From: an uncultured Clostridia bacterium
GTDB lineage: Bacteria > Bacillota > Clostridia > Oscillospirales > Acutalibacteraceae
Assembly: GCA_946555465.1 (NCBI GenBank)
Contig: CAMNST010000001.1
Location: forward strand, 186,001 to 250,000
DNA: 64,000 nt
Direction of reading: 5' to 3'
Both the position numbers and the translations under genes were made by a program. The notes beneath the pieces were generated by a model. It saw only the letters and a list, made by a program, of their open reading frames with translations. It was not told where the DNA came from and searched no databases. Every line of letters starts with the position of its first letter. Within the stretch, counting starts at the first letter, position 1. This document shows positions 8,112-21,215 of this stretch, one piece after another.

Positions 8112-9038
8112 ATGTATATCGGTTTTGATACAAGCAATTATACAACTTCACTCGCTTTATTTGACGGCGAAAATGTTTATCAGGCAAAAAAACTTCTTGA
8201 AGTAAAAAGCGGAGAAAGAGGACTCCGCCAGAGCGATGCAGTTTTTCAGCATACCGTTAATATACCTGTGCTTCTGCGTGAACTTAATTTCAGCGGAAAT
8301 GTTGATGCTGTGGCTGTAAGCATAAGACCGCGTAATACAGAGGGCAGTTATATGCCTTGTTTTCTTGTGGGTGAAAATTCAGCCTGTTGTGTAAGTAAAT
8401 TTGCAGATGTTCCGCTTTACACAACATCACATCAGGTTGGTCATATTTTAGCAGCACTTTATTCTGTCGGCAGACTTGAACTTATAAACGAAAATTTTAT
8501 TGCGTTTCATGTCAGCGGTGGAACAACCGAAGCACTTCTTGTTACACCTGACAGTGATGAACTTATAAAAGCAGACATTATTGCACAGAGTACCGACTTA
8601 AAGGCAGGCCAGGCAATAGACCGAACAGGTGTTATGCTGGGTTTAAAATTTCCATGCGGTGCCGAAATAGATAAACTCGCTCAAAATTCTGATAAAGAGT
8701 ACTGCATTAAACCGTCAATGGTGGGCATGAACTGCTCACTTTCAGGTGTTGAAAACAAAGTAAAGAAAATGATTGATGATAAAAATGCAAAAGAAGATGT
8801 GGCAAAATTTGTTCTGTCTTCTGTTTCATCAGCAATCGAGAAGATGACAGAAAACATTTTAAATAAATATGGAAATTTACCGATTGTATATGCAGGCGGT
8901 GTTATGTCAAACACGCTTATCCGCCATAACGTCAGCAGAAAATTCTGCAATTATGATATAAATTTTGCTGAACCTGAATTCAGTTGCGACAATGCCTGCG
9001 GTATTGCAATATTCGGATATTTGAGAGATAGAAAATGA
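8112..9038 (+). CDS. TsaD/Kae1-like (M22) paralog
   Basis: A 308-residue member of the ASKHA fold group related to TsaD (tRNA t6A threonylcarbamoyltransferase). It keeps the metal-site spacing HQVGH near residue 106, an ATP-loop-like HVSGGTTEALLV near 135, YAGGVMSNTLIRHN near 262 and SCDNACGIAIFGY at the end. The sequence departs from true TsaD in several places (VSGGTTE instead of the SGGHT form) and lacks tsaB or tsaE neighbours. It is therefore probably the second, Clostridia-type paralog rather than the essential t6A enzyme. ATG 8112 was chosen because upstream codons overlap nusB. It overlaps xseA by ATGA. Confidence 0.75.
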   Translation: MYIGFDTSNYTTSLALFDGENVYQAKKLLEVKSGERGLRQSDAVFQHTVNIPVLLRELNFSGNVDAVAVSIRPRNTEGSYMPCFLVGENSACCVSKFADVPLYTTSHQVGHILAALYSVGRLELINENFIAFHVSGGTTEALLVTPDSDELIKADIIAQSTDLKAGQAIDRTGVMLGLKFPCGAEIDKLAQNSDKEYCIKPSMVGMNCSLSGVENKVKKMIDDKNAKEDVAKFVLSSVSSAIEKMTENILNKYGNLPIVYAGGVMSNTLIRHNVSRKFCNYDINFAEPEFSCDNACGIAIFGYLRDRK

Positions 9039-10237
9039 ATGTAATTACGGTTTCACAGGTTAATACTTATATTAAAGCACTGCTTGATGAAAGTACACCG
9101 CTGAGAAATATATATATTGTCGGCGAAATAAGCAACTTCCTGCATTATTTTCGCAGCGGCCATATGTATTTTACGCTGAAAGACGACAAAAGTCAGATTA
9201 AGGCAGTTATGTTTTCATCTTATGCACAGAAACTAAAATTTAAACCGGAAGATGGTATGCGTGTTATCTGCCGCGGCAGAATTTCTTCTTATGAAAAAGA
9301 CGGCATTTATCAGATTTATGTTGAAGATATTCAGCCCGACGGCATCGGTGCTTTGAATTTAGCATACGAACAGTTAAAAACCAAACTGGCCGATGAAGGT
9401 CTTTTTAACGAAATTTATAAGAAAGCAATACCAAAATATCCTTTAAAAATCGGGGTTGCAACATCAAATATGGGTGCGGCTGTTGAAGATATTAAAAACA
9501 TAACAGCAAGACGCTATCCGCTGTGTGAACTTGTTATTGTGCCCACTGCCGTTCAGGGCGTACAGGCAACAGGGGATATTGTTAAGTCACTGAAAATACT
9601 TGACAGTATGGATGATATAGATTTAATAATTGTCGGCAGAGGCGGCGGATCTATTGAAGATTTGTGGGCGTTTAATACAGAAGAAGTTGCGAGAGCGGTC
9701 TTTGATTGCAAAAAGCCTGTCATTTCTGCAGTGGGTCATGAAACCGATTATACAATCTGTGATTTTGTTGCCGATTTAAGAGCACCCACACCGAGTGCTG
9801 CAGCAGAACTTGCTGTTCCTGATATTAAAGTTCTTGAAACTTTTCTTGAATCATCCAATCAGATTATGCGAAACAGCCTGAAAAATAAAATTGAGAATGA
9901 ATTTCAAAGACTTGATACGATTGAAAACGGCAGTGTTTTATCAAATCCCGCTGCATATTATAATGATTTAATTGTTTTTATTGAGGACTATAACAGAGAA
10001 CTAAACGATAATTTTAAAAATATAGTTAAAAGTGCTTCGCTTAATTTTGCCAGAACAGTAGGTAAACTTGATGCATTAAGCCCTCTTGCAGTTTTAAGCA
10101 GAGGATACAGCATGATAACAGGCAAAAACGGCGAAGTTTTAAAATCGAAAAAAGATATTAAAAGTAATGATACGGTAAAAATTACTTTCCCGGATGGAAA
10201 TGTAAACGTGAAAATTGATGAGGTAAATTATGAGTAA
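9035..10237 (+). CDS. xseA: Exodeoxyribonuclease VII large subunit
   Basis: The catalytic subunit of ExoVII, which degrades single-stranded DNA in both directions. The 400-residue product has the N-terminal OB fold (VGEISNFLHYFRSGHMYFTLKD), the core GRGGGSIEDLWAFNTEEVARA near residue 205 and GHETDYTICDFVADLRAPTPSAAAE near 240, followed by coiled-coil helices. The length is normal for Firmicutes. Its start overlaps the upstream stop by 4 nt and its end overlaps xseB by 8 nt, as expected for a coupled two-subunit enzyme. Confidence 0.97.
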   Translation: MNVITVSQVNTYIKALLDESTPLRNIYIVGEISNFLHYFRSGHMYFTLKDDKSQIKAVMFSSYAQKLKFKPEDGMRVICRGRISSYEKDGIYQIYVEDIQPDGIGALNLAYEQLKTKLADEGLFNEIYKKAIPKYPLKIGVATSNMGAAVEDIKNITARRYPLCELVIVPTAVQGVQATGDIVKSLKILDSMDDIDLIIVGRGGGSIEDLWAFNTEEVARAVFDCKKPVISAVGHETDYTICDFVADLRAPTPSAAAELAVPDIKVLETFLESSNQIMRNSLKNKIENEFQRLDTIENGSVLSNPAAYYNDLIVFIEDYNRELNDNFKNIVKSASLNFARTVGKLDALSPLAVLSRGYSMITGKNGEVLKSKKDIKSNDTVKITFPDGNVNVKIDEVNYE

Positions 10238-10421
10238 AGAAATGACATATGAATCTGCTGTTACAAGGCTTGAAGAAATCGTTTCAATTCTTGAAAAAAG
10301 CGAAGTTACTCTTGATGAGAGCATAAAACTTTTTGAAGAGGGAACAAAACTCTCTGCGTTTTGCTCGGAAAAACTCAAAAAGGCGAATCAAAAAATAACC
10401 GAACTGACATCGGAGGAATAA
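10230..10421 (+). CDS. xseB: Exodeoxyribonuclease VII small subunit
   Basis: A 63-residue helical protein with the family pattern TYESAVTRLEEIVSILEKSEVTLDESIKLFEEG, which packs as a coiled coil along the XseA stalk. It starts at ATG 10230 inside the end of xseA, so the two subunits are translationally coupled. It is followed at once by GGAGG and the ispA start. Confidence 0.95.
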   Translation: MSKEMTYESAVTRLEEIVSILEKSEVTLDESIKLFEEGTKLSAFCSEKLKKANQKITELTSEE

Positions 10422-10423
10422 TA

Positions 10424-11311
10424 ATGACTGAAACTGAGTTTAAAAATATTTTAAATAACGATGTAAGAAAAGTTGAATTTTCTCTTCTTTCATTTTTGCC
10501 GGATGCAAAAGACGGTCAGCATTCTGTAGTTGATGCAATGAAATATTCTCTTTCAAACGGCGGCAAAAGAATCCGCCCTGTTTTTGCGCTTGAATTTGCC
10601 AAAGCATGCGGCGGCACACGTGAGGATTGTCTTCCGCTTGCCTGTGCACTTGAATTTATCCATACATACAGCCTTATCCATGATGATCTTCCCTGCATGG
10701 ATAATGATGATTTAAGACGTGGCAAACCAAGTTGCCATAAGCAATTTAATGAAGAAACGGCACTTCTTGCGGGAGATGCGCTTCTTACACATGCATTTGA
10801 AATTATTGCCGACTGCGACTTATCCGATGATAAAAAGGTTATGGCTGTCAGTCTGCTTTCGCAGAACAGTGGTGTCTGCGGAATGATCGGCGGTCAGGTA
10901 ATTGATTTGATTATTGAAAAAAACAGCAGTCCCGAACTTAAGGAATTGCTTACTGTTTATAAACTTAAAACAGGGGCCCTTATATCTGCTGCATGTCTTA
11001 TGGGCTGTATAAGTGCCGGTGCAACCGAGGAGCAGTTCGCTGCTGCATCTAAATTTGCATATGCACTTGGTATTGCTTTTCAGATTCAGGATGATATTCT
11101 TGATATTATCGGCGATGAAGAAAAACTCGGAAAACCGATTGGCTCTGACAAAGATAATAACAAAACAACATATGTTACCATAACTGGTATAGAAAAAGCA
11201 AAAGAAGATGTTAAGCGTTTAACAGAAACTGCTGTAAAACAACTTGATAGTTTTGAAAATCAGGAATTTTTAAAACTTCTTTCATACAGCCTTATCGGCA
11301 GAGAAAGATAA
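10424..11311 (+). CDS. ispA: Farnesyl diphosphate (polyprenyl) synthase
   Basis: A 295-residue all-helical trans-prenyltransferase that condenses IPP with allylic diphosphates to give farnesyl diphosphate, the precursor of undecaprenyl carriers and quinones. The two aspartate-rich motifs are visible: DDLPCMDNDD near residue 86 and DDILD near 225, with SNGGKRIRP near the N-terminus for substrate binding. ATG 10424 follows GGAGGAATAATA. It lies between xseB and dxs, placing it beside the first MEP pathway gene. Confidence 0.95.
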   Translation: MTETEFKNILNNDVRKVEFSLLSFLPDAKDGQHSVVDAMKYSLSNGGKRIRPVFALEFAKACGGTREDCLPLACALEFIHTYSLIHDDLPCMDNDDLRRGKPSCHKQFNEETALLAGDALLTHAFEIIADCDLSDDKKVMAVSLLSQNSGVCGMIGGQVIDLIIEKNSSPELKELLTVYKLKTGALISAACLMGCISAGATEEQFAAASKFAYALGIAFQIQDDILDIIGDEEKLGKPIGSDKDNNKTTYVTITGIEKAKEDVKRLTETAVKQLDSFENQEFLKLLSYSLIGRER

Positions 11312-11339
11312 TTTGTATGATGAAGAGAGAAGTGTTTTT

Positions 11340-13157
11340 ATGTCCGTTCTTGACAGGGTAAACAGCCCCAAGGATTTAAAAAAATTAAATATTGATGAAC
11401 TTTATGAATTATGTGAAGATATAAGAAAATTTATGGTTTCGTCCGTTGCCGAAACCGGCGGTCATCTTGCGTCAAATCTCGGTGTTGTAGAATTAACTGT
11501 GGCATTGCACAAGGTGTTTAACAGCCCTAATGATCAGATCGTTTTTGATGTTGGTCACCAGTGCTATACGCATAAAATTCTTACCGGAAGAAAAGATAAA
11601 TTTCATACTCTCAGAACAGAAAACGGCATAAGCGGCTTTACAAGACCTGTTGAAAGTGAGCATGATATTTTTTCCTCAGGTCACAGTTCAACATCCATTT
11701 CTGCCGCAATAGGTCTTGCTAAGGCTAAGCAGATTAAAGGCGAAAAAGGCAAGGTAATTGCCATTATCGGTGACGGTGCTTTAACAGGCGGTCTTGCTTA
11801 TGAAGCACTTAATAATTCAGGAAATGACAACAGCAATCTGATTGTTATTCTGAATGACAACAATATGTCAATCAGCCCCAATGTAGGGTCAATGGCTAAA
11901 AATCTTACAACGATAAGAACTTCGCCTCGATACGTAACCTTTAAATCGAAAATACAGCGCGGTCTTGCAAAAATACCGCGCATAGGTTCGCAGATAAGCC
12001 GAACTTTTACGCTTATTAATTCCAAAATAAGAAAAAAAATATATCATTCAACATTTTTTGAAGATTTGGGATTCAGATATTACGGTCCTATCGACGGTCA
12101 TGATATTGATGCACTTATTGATGCGCTTACCGTTGCCAAGGCCCATAGCCATTCCGTGTTCATTCATGTAAACACTGTAAAAGGAAAAGGCTATAATCCT
12201 GCAGAGAAAAATCCTACCCAGTTTCACGGAATAGGAAAATTTGATGTAGATACCGGAGAGCCCAAATCAGGCGGAAAAAACTTTTCGGCAAGTTTCGGCG
12301 AAACTATGTGCAGATTTGCCGAAAAAGACAGCAGAATATGCTGTGTTACCGCTGCAATGGCAGAGGGTACGGGATTATGTGAATACGCCTCAAAATATCC
12401 CAAAAGATTTTTTGATGTCGGCATTGCCGAACAGCATGCCGTAACATTTTCAAGCGGTTTGGCAAAAAATGGTATGGTTCCGGTTTTTGCCGTCTATTCA
12501 ACTTTCCTTCAAAGAGCATACGATCAGTTGATTCACGATGTTGCTATGCAGAATTTAAAAGTCATACTTGCCATTGACAGAGCGGGTTTTGTCGGTGAAG
12601 ACGGAGAAAGCCATCAGGGCGTTTTTGATACGTCTTATCTTAATTCAGTTGTAGGATTAACAATTTTTGCGCCGGCTTATTACGATGAACTTGAAGCAAT
12701 GTTTTATGAAGGCATATATAAAACAGAAGGCGCTGTTGCAGTGCGTTATCCGCGCGGTTGTGAAGACTATAAACCTGATGGGTATACATATTCAAAAGAA
12801 CCTTATACCGTTTTTGGTGATATAACATCCGACAACTGCATCATTACTTACGGCAGGCTTTTTTCACAGGCATACAGGGCTTTTGAAAAACTTGATAATA
12901 CATGCCTTATCAAACTTAACAGAATCAAACCAATAAGTGAAAATATAGTTGAAGATTTAAAATATATTAAAAATATTTTCTTTTATGAAGAAGGGATAAA
13001 AAGCGGCGGCATCGGCGAAAAATTTGCCGAAATTCTTGAAGAAAACAGCATAAAATTAAACTTTAAACATTTTGCTGTTTGTGATGAATTTATAAAACAG
13101 GCATCCGTTGCCAGCCAGTTAAAAACATATAATATGGACAGTGCGTCTATATTATGA
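11340..13157 (+). CDS. dxs: 1-deoxy-D-xylulose-5-phosphate synthase
   Basis: Thiamine-diphosphate enzyme that condenses pyruvate and glyceraldehyde 3-phosphate to start the MEP isoprenoid pathway. The ~605-residue product shows VGHQCYTHKILTGR, the TPP-binding GDGALTGGLAYEALNN near residue 145, the transketolase-type DRAGFVGEDGESHQGVFD near 415 and a C-terminal transketolase domain. I chose ATG 11340 (SVLDRVNSP, the usual DXS beginning); a TTG at 11313 in the same frame would add nine residues, and neither has a strong ribosome binding site. It follows ispA by 28 nt. Confidence 0.95.
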   Translation: MSVLDRVNSPKDLKKLNIDELYELCEDIRKFMVSSVAETGGHLASNLGVVELTVALHKVFNSPNDQIVFDVGHQCYTHKILTGRKDKFHTLRTENGISGFTRPVESEHDIFSSGHSSTSISAAIGLAKAKQIKGEKGKVIAIIGDGALTGGLAYEALNNSGNDNSNLIVILNDNNMSISPNVGSMAKNLTTIRTSPRYVTFKSKIQRGLAKIPRIGSQISRTFTLINSKIRKKIYHSTFFEDLGFRYYGPIDGHDIDALIDALTVAKAHSHSVFIHVNTVKGKGYNPAEKNPTQFHGIGKFDVDTGEPKSGGKNFSASFGETMCRFAEKDSRICCVTAAMAEGTGLCEYASKYPKRFFDVGIAEQHAVTFSSGLAKNGMVPVFAVYSTFLQRAYDQLIHDVAMQNLKVILAIDRAGFVGEDGESHQGVFDTSYLNSVVGLTIFAPAYYDELEAMFYEGIYKTEGAVAVRYPRGCEDYKPDGYTYSKEPYTVFGDITSDNCIITYGRLFSQAYRAFEKLDNTCLIKLNRIKPISENIVEDLKYIKNIFFYEEGIKSGGIGEKFAEILEENSIKLNFKHFAVCDEFIKQASVASQLKTYNMDSASIL

Positions 13158-13167
13158 GAGGTAGAAA

Positions 13168-13980
13168 ATGCCAAAAACAAGTAAGATACGCCTTGATGTT
13201 GCCCTTGTTGAAAAAGGACTTGCTCCAAGCCGTGAAAAAGCAAAGGCAATTATTATGTCAGGGATTGTGTATGTTAATAATCAGAAATCAGATAAAGCGG
13301 GCAGAGAGATAAAAGTTGATGATATTGTTGAGGTTCGCGGCAATACGCTGAAATATGTCAGCCGCGGCGGTCTTAAACTTGAAAAAGCAATAGAATGCTT
13401 TCCGATTAATCTTAAAGATAAGATTTGCATGGATGTCGGTGCATCAACAGGCGGTTTTACAGATTGTATGCTTATGAACGGTGCTTCAAAAGTTTATTCT
13501 GTTGATGTCGGTTATGGACAACTTGCCTGGAAACTGAGAACAGATGAGCGTGTTATCAATCTTGAAAGAACGAATTTCAGATATGTAACAGAAGAACAAA
13601 TCTGTGATAAAATTGATTTTTCTTCTGTCGATGTTTCTTTCATTTCACTCAAACATATTTTTCCTAATCTTTATAATTTTCTTAAAGAAGACGGACAGGC
13701 AGTCTGTCTTATAAAACCTCAGTTTGAAGCAGGAAGAGAAAAAGTCGGCAAAAAAGGCGTTGTCAGTGATTTGAACACGCATCTTGAAGTGGTTGAAAAT
13801 ATTATTTCATTAGCTCTTGAGAGCGGCTTTTCCGTTATGGGTCTTGAATTTTCGCCTGTCAAGGGTCCGGAGGGTAATATTGAATATTTGATTTATCTCC
13901 ATAAAAGCAGTACTCCTGTTATATCTTCCGGTGTCAATGCCAAAGAACTTGTCAATCAGTCTCACGAGGAATTATTATGA
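13168..13980 (+). CDS. tlyA: TlyA-family rRNA 2'-O-methyltransferase (YqxC)
   Basis: A 270-residue protein with an N-terminal S4 RNA-binding domain ([25 protein letters not shown], residues 8-65) and a FtsJ-like SAM methyltransferase domain starting with [12 protein letters not shown] (about 89-100). TlyA methylates 2'-OH of cytidines in 16S and/or 23S rRNA; older names call it hemolysin. A GAGAGGTAG ribosome binding site precedes ATG 13168. Its stop overlaps the nadK start by ATGA. Confidence 0.93.
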   Translation: MPKTSKIRLDVALVEKGLAPSREKAKAIIMSGIVYVNNQKSDKAGREIKVDDIVEVRGNTLKYVSRGGLKLEKAIECFPINLKDKICMDVGASTGGFTDCMLMNGASKVYSVDVGYGQLAWKLRTDERVINLERTNFRYVTEEQICDKIDFSSVDVSFISLKHIFPNLYNFLKEDGQAVCLIKPQFEAGREKVGKKGVVSDLNTHLEVVENIISLALESGFSVMGLEFSPVKGPEGNIEYLIYLHKSSTPVISSGVNAKELVNQSHEELL

Positions 13981-14834
13981 CGATATCTTTATTTCCTAAT
14001 TTGCAGAATAAGGGCGTGGATACGCTTGCAAAAAATGTTTTAAAAGAACTGAATAAACATAATGTTTCGGTTTATGTCAGCAGTGATTATAAAACGCAGT
14101 TTGCTGATTGTGATGTTTTATATAAAAACTGCGAAAATCTTATGCAGATATGTGATATTGCCATTGCAATCGGCGGAGACGGGACAACACTTAATGTAGC
14201 CAAAAACGCCGCAAAGATTGATAAACCGATTCTTGGCATAAATGCCGGAAGACTCGGTTTTATGAGCGGTCTTGAGCAGGATGAACTGCATCTGCTGAAA
14301 AATATTGTAGACGGCAATTTTGAAATTGATGAACGGCTTATGCTTGAAGCAAAAGTTATAAAGGATGAAAAAATTGTTTCAGTCCATCAATGTCTTAATG
14401 ATGCTGTAATTTCAAGAGGCAATTTTGCAAGACTTATAGATATAGATATCACAAGCAGCGGCAGAAATGTAATGAATATAAGGGCGGACGGAATTATTGT
14501 TTCCACACCCACCGGTTCAACAGCGTATTCACTTGCTGCAGGCGGTCCGGTTGTAAGTCCCAATGCCGAGTGTATTCTTGCAACACCAATCTGTCCGCAT
14601 TCGCTTATGGACAGAAGTTTCGTATTTTCTACGGATAAAGAACTTGTTATCAAGGCTCACAATGATCACAATAACAGCCCTGTGTTGACGATTGACGGTC
14701 AAAAAGGTATTCATCTTGACGAAAACTGCAAAGTTTCAATATGTGTATCTGAAATAAAAACAAAACTTATAAAAGTAAAACCTGAAAACTTCTATGAAAT
14801 TCTCAATAAGAAGATAATCGAGAGGAGAGTATGA
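13977..14834 (+). CDS. nadK: NAD kinase
   Basis: ATP/polyphosphate-NAD kinase making NADP+. The 285-residue product carries the GGDGTT loop (residues 66-71), NAGRLGFM shortly after, and the second conserved region [18 protein letters not shown]. Insertion of nadK between tlyA and argR is common in Clostridia but not in Bacillus. It overlaps both neighbours by about 4 nt. Confidence 0.96.
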   Translation: MTISLFPNLQNKGVDTLAKNVLKELNKHNVSVYVSSDYKTQFADCDVLYKNCENLMQICDIAIAIGGDGTTLNVAKNAAKIDKPILGINAGRLGFMSGLEQDELHLLKNIVDGNFEIDERLMLEAKVIKDEKIVSVHQCLNDAVISRGNFARLIDIDITSSGRNVMNIRADGIIVSTPTGSTAYSLAAGGPVVSPNAECILATPICPHSLMDRSFVFSTDKELVIKAHNDHNNSPVLTIDGQKGIHLDENCKVSICVSEIKTKLIKVKPENFYEILNKKIIERRV

Positions 14835-15295
14835 TGAAGAAGAGAAGACATGCAAAAATTCTTGAACTGATTAATGTAAATCATATTGAAACACAGGAAG
14901 AACTTCAGATGTATCTTCTTAAAAACGGATTTGATGTAACACAGGCAACAATTTCAAGAGATATAAAAGAACTCCGCCTGGTTAAAGAACTTTCCGACAG
15001 AGGCAGATATATTTATTCAACCGGCAAAAAATCAAATCTTGATGCGGTAAGAAGAACAGGGGGCATTTTTTCTGAGTCAATCATAAGTGTTGACCACGCC
15101 CTTAATACAGTATGTATAAGATGCTTTCCCGGTATGGCTGTTGCAGTATGCACAGCAATAGATTCTATGGAGTGGACAGGCGTTGTAGGAACCATCTCGG
15201 GTGATGACACAATATTTGTTCTGTGTAAAACAGAAGACTTTGCAAAAATTTTCACTATGAATATGGAGAAGATTTTAAATGTTAAAAACAATTAA
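14831..15295 (+). CDS. argR: Arginine repressor ArgR/AhrC
   Basis: A 154-residue hexameric regulator of arginine synthesis and breakdown. The N-terminal winged helix includes [16 protein letters not shown] (about residues 37-52), and the C-terminal arginine-binding oligomerisation domain includes [14 protein letters not shown]. No arginine genes are adjacent; its position before recN is the conserved Firmicutes arrangement. Two consecutive ATGs (14831 and 14834) are possible, after GAGAGGAGAGT. The last 17 nt overlap recN. Confidence 0.95.
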   Translation: MMKKRRHAKILELINVNHIETQEELQMYLLKNGFDVTQATISRDIKELRLVKELSDRGRYIYSTGKKSNLDAVRRTGGIFSESIISVDHALNTVCIRCFPGMAVAVCTAIDSMEWTGVVGTISGDDTIFVLCKTEDFAKIFTMNMEKILNVKNN

Positions 15296-16934
15296 TATTG
15301 AAAATATTGCTGTAATTGAAAAAACTTCTGTTGATTTTTCATCCGGCCTGAATGTTCTTACAGGTGAAACCGGTGCCGGTAAATCTATCGTTGTTGACTC
15401 AATAAATGCTATTCTCGGTGAAAGAACATCAAAAGAACTTGTGCGCCACGGAGCAGACAATGCATTTGTAAGTGCATATTTTGAAGAAATTTCTAAATCC
15501 GTTTCCGACAAATTAAAAGATATGGGTTTTGAAATTGACGATGATGATGCGTCTCTTCTTCTTTCAAGAAAAATCAGTTCTGCCGGTAAATCAAACTGCA
15601 AAATCAACGGAAAACCTGCAACGGTTTCGATGCTCAGGGAGATTGGCTCATATCTTGTTAATATTCACGGTCAGCATGACAACCAGGCACTTTTAAATCC
15701 CGATTTTCAGTACAGATATATTGATATGCTTTTTGATGATAAAAGCATTATTGATGAATATAAAAAATCATTTAAAAAATTAATATCGGCAAGAAGAAAA
15801 CTGAAAACCTTAACTACAGATGAAGCGGATAAAGACAAACGTCTTGAACTGCTTGAATATCAGATTAAGGAACTTGAAGATGCGGATATCAAAATCGGAG
15901 AAAAAGAAAAACTCAGCAAAAGAAAAGATGTGATAATGAAGAGTGCAGCAATATCCGAAGCACTTAATTATGCTCTTTTATGCATAAACGGCAACGATGA
16001 TTTCAGCGGTGCCAAATCTCTTTCCGATGATGCTTTCAATAAACTCATTTCATTTGATGAGACAAAAAATATTTCAGATATCTTTGCTGAAATTAATGAT
16101 AATTTTGAACAGATTAAAGATAAAGTTGAAGAACTTTTCGCTGAAATAGACTTTGTTCCCGAAGAACTTGAACAGATAGAGGAACGTCTCGATTTGCTGT
16201 ATCGTTTTTCAACAAAATACGGCGCAACCGAAGAAGAAATGATTGCTTTTCTTGAAAATGCAAAAATTGAAAGAAATTCCATTCTTTATTGCGACGAAGA
16301 ACTTGAGCGTCTTAATGCAATATATGATGAGGCGTTTGACGAAACAGTTGCCCTTGCAGATAAACTTTCATATTCAAGAAAAAAAATTGCAGAAAAATTT
16401 GAAAAACAGGTTAAAGATGAACTTGAGTTTCTTGATATGCCTAAACTTCAGTTTATTGTGAGTTTTGATAAAGGAAATCTTTCTTCAACCGGTTATGATA
16501 AAATAGAATTTCTTATATCAACAAACCCCGGTGAACCGCCAAAACCTCTTTCGAAAATCGCTTCGGGCGGCGAACTTTCAAGAATTATGCTTGCAATAAA
16601 AAACATATTGTCGTACAATGATACAATCGATACATTGATTTTTGATGAAATAGATGTTGGTGTAAGCGGCAGGGCAAGCCAGAAAATCGGTCTTAAACTG
16701 AAATCTGTTTCAAAAAATACTCAGGTTATCTGCGTTACGCATTCTGCACAGATTGCGTCAAATGCAGATGAGCATTTTCTTATTCAAAAAGAATTTTCTG
16801 ACGATAAGACCTTTACAAAAGTAGCACCGCTTGATTTTGAAGCAAGAAAGAGAGAACTTGCCAGAATTATGGGCGGTATGGAAATTACAGATACTCTTCT
16901 CAAAAGTGCAGAAGAATTATTATTATCACGATAG
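15279..16934 (+). CDS. recN: DNA repair protein RecN
   Basis: SMC-like ATPase acting early in double-strand break repair. The 551-residue product has Walker A GETGAGKS at residues 29-36, a long coiled-coil middle with an interruption, then the ABC-type signature SGGELSRIMLAIKNIL and Walker B TLIFDEIDVGVSG, with the D-loop and H-loop (CVTHSAQIA) following. It starts at ATG 15279 within argR, with GGAGAAG upstream. In Bacillus spoIVB and spo0A would follow; here tyrS follows. Confidence 0.97.
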   Translation: MLKTINIENIAVIEKTSVDFSSGLNVLTGETGAGKSIVVDSINAILGERTSKELVRHGADNAFVSAYFEEISKSVSDKLKDMGFEIDDDDASLLLSRKISSAGKSNCKINGKPATVSMLREIGSYLVNIHGQHDNQALLNPDFQYRYIDMLFDDKSIIDEYKKSFKKLISARRKLKTLTTDEADKDKRLELLEYQIKELEDADIKIGEKEKLSKRKDVIMKSAAISEALNYALLCINGNDDFSGAKSLSDDAFNKLISFDETKNISDIFAEINDNFEQIKDKVEELFAEIDFVPEELEQIEERLDLLYRFSTKYGATEEEMIAFLENAKIERNSILYCDEELERLNAIYDEAFDETVALADKLSYSRKKIAEKFEKQVKDELEFLDMPKLQFIVSFDKGNLSSTGYDKIEFLISTNPGEPPKPLSKIASGGELSRIMLAIKNILSYNDTIDTLIFDEIDVGVSGRASQKIGLKLKSVSKNTQVICVTHSAQIASNADEHFLIQKEFSDDKTFTKVAPLDFEARKRELARIMGGMEITDTLLKSAEELLLSR

Positions 16935-17032
16935 AGAAAAACAATTATGGGAATTTATGTTGAACAAAAGGTAAAAAACGGAATGTGCGGCATCCGATAA
17001 AACAATAATTACATATTTCAGGAGGATAAATT

Positions 17033-18253
17033 ATGGGAGTATATGAAGAATTACAGGAAAGAGGTCTGATTGCCCAGGTTACAGATGAAGAGCAAATCAG
17101 AGATCTTGTCAACAGCGGCAAGGCAGTTTTTTATATTGGATTTGACCCGACAGCGGATAGCCTTCATGTTGGCCATTTCATGGCGCTTTGTCTTATGAAA
17201 CGCCTTCAGATGGCAGGTAATAAGCCTATTGCACTTATCGGCGGCGGTACAGGTATGATTGGTGATCCGAGCGGTAAGTCTGATATGAGAAAAATGCTTA
17301 CTGTTGAAACGATTGAACACAACTGCGAATGTTTCAAAAAGCAGATGTCAAAATTTATTGATTTTTCAGATGATAAAGCACTTATGGTGAATAACGCCGA
17401 CTGGCTTCTTGATCTTAATTATGTTAATCTTCTCAGGGAAGTAGGCGCTTGTTTCAGCGTAAACAGAATGCTTACTTTTGAATGTTATAAGCAGAGAATG
17501 GAAAGAGGTCTTTCTTTCCTTGAATTCAACTACATGATTATGCAGAGTTACGATTTTTACACTTTGTATAAAAAATACGGATGCAATCTCCAGTTCGGCG
17601 GTGACGACCAGTGGTCTAATATGATAGGCGGTATGGAACTTATCAGACGTAAACTTTCAGGTGATGCAAATGCAATGACAATCACTTTGCTCACTAACTC
17701 CGAAGGTAAAAAAATGGGCAAAACCGAAAAAGGTGCAGTATGGCTTGATGCTGAAAAAACATCACCATATGAATTTTATCAGTATTGGAGAAATGTCGGT
17801 GACGGTGATGTTATTAAGTGTATGAAACTTTTAACATTTATTCCGATGGATGAAATCAGAGAGTACGAAAAACTTGAAGGCGCCGAACTTAACGCTGTTA
17901 AAGAAAAACTTGCATTTGAACTTACAAAAATGATTCACGGTGAAGAAGAGGCTGCAAAGGCACAGCAGGCTGCCAAGGCGCTTTTTGCAGGTGGTGCTGA
18001 TAATTCAAATATGCCGACAACCAAACTTTCAGATGATGATTTTGTTGACGGCGAAATTGCAATACTTGATATGATGATTAAATCAGGTATGATAAAGTCA
18101 AAAGGCGAGGGCAGAAGACTTATTGATCAGGGCGGTGTGCGCGTCAACGATGATAAGGTTGAGAGTGCTCTTTCAACTTTAAAAATTGCTGACTTTGATA
18201 AAGATATAATTATAAAAAAAGGCAAAAAAGTATTTCATAAATTCACAAAATAA
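17033..18253 (+). CDS. tyrS: Tyrosyl-tRNA synthetase
   Basis: Class I synthetase charging tRNA-Tyr. The 406-residue product has the HIGH-like HVGH at residues 45-48, the tyrosine-site region [12 protein letters not shown] near 200, the KMSKS-like KMGKT near 230 and a C-terminal S4 RNA-binding domain ([23 protein letters not shown]). CAGGAGGATAAATT precedes ATG 17033. No T-box leader is visible in the 98 nt upstream, unlike many Firmicute tyrS genes. A strong terminator follows. Confidence 0.97.
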   Translation: MGVYEELQERGLIAQVTDEEQIRDLVNSGKAVFYIGFDPTADSLHVGHFMALCLMKRLQMAGNKPIALIGGGTGMIGDPSGKSDMRKMLTVETIEHNCECFKKQMSKFIDFSDDKALMVNNADWLLDLNYVNLLREVGACFSVNRMLTFECYKQRMERGLSFLEFNYMIMQSYDFYTLYKKYGCNLQFGGDDQWSNMIGGMELIRRKLSGDANAMTITLLTNSEGKKMGKTEKGAVWLDAEKTSPYEFYQYWRNVGDGDVIKCMKLLTFIPMDEIREYEKLEGAELNAVKEKLAFELTKMIHGEEEAAKAQQAAKALFAGGADNSNMPTTKLSDDDFVDGEIAILDMMIKSGMIKSKGEGRRLIDQGGVRVNDDKVESALSTLKIADFDKDIIIKKGKKVFHKFTK

Positions 18254-18254
18254 T

Positions 18255-18300
18255 GCCAAAATCCTCTTGCAGTTTTATTCTGCAGGAGGATTTTTTTGGC
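18255..18300 (+). terminator. Strong intrinsic terminator after tyrS
   Basis: A 12-bp stem (18261-18272 with 18280-18291, one G-U) with a 7-nt loop is followed by seven T. Flanking GCCAAA/TTTGGC extends the symmetry. Confidence 0.92.
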
Positions 18301-18332
18301 TTAATAATTTGTTTATTTGGACTTATTTACTC

Positions 18333-18361
18333 TTGAAGGTATAAACTATATTTGATATAAT
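18333..18361 (+). promoter_or_regulatory. Sigma-A type promoter for the ligA run
   Basis: TTGAAG (18333-18338), a 17-nt spacer and TATAAT (18356-18361), 30 nt before the ligA ATG. A second TATAAT at 18365 has no matching -35. Confidence 0.8.
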
Positions 18362-18381
18362 GCTTATAATATAATAAATAA

Positions 18382-21191
<2,810 letters not shown>

Positions 21192-21215
21192 TTTGAAATT
21201 CAGTTAGGAGATACA

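Noticed and set aside
16948-17001. Seventeen-codon ORF (MGIYVEQKVKNGMCGIR) between recN and tyrS
   Set aside because: There is no ribosome binding site and no attenuator hairpin after it; its likeness to the tyrS start (MGVYEE) is too short to mean much. A T-box for tyrS was also looked for and not found.
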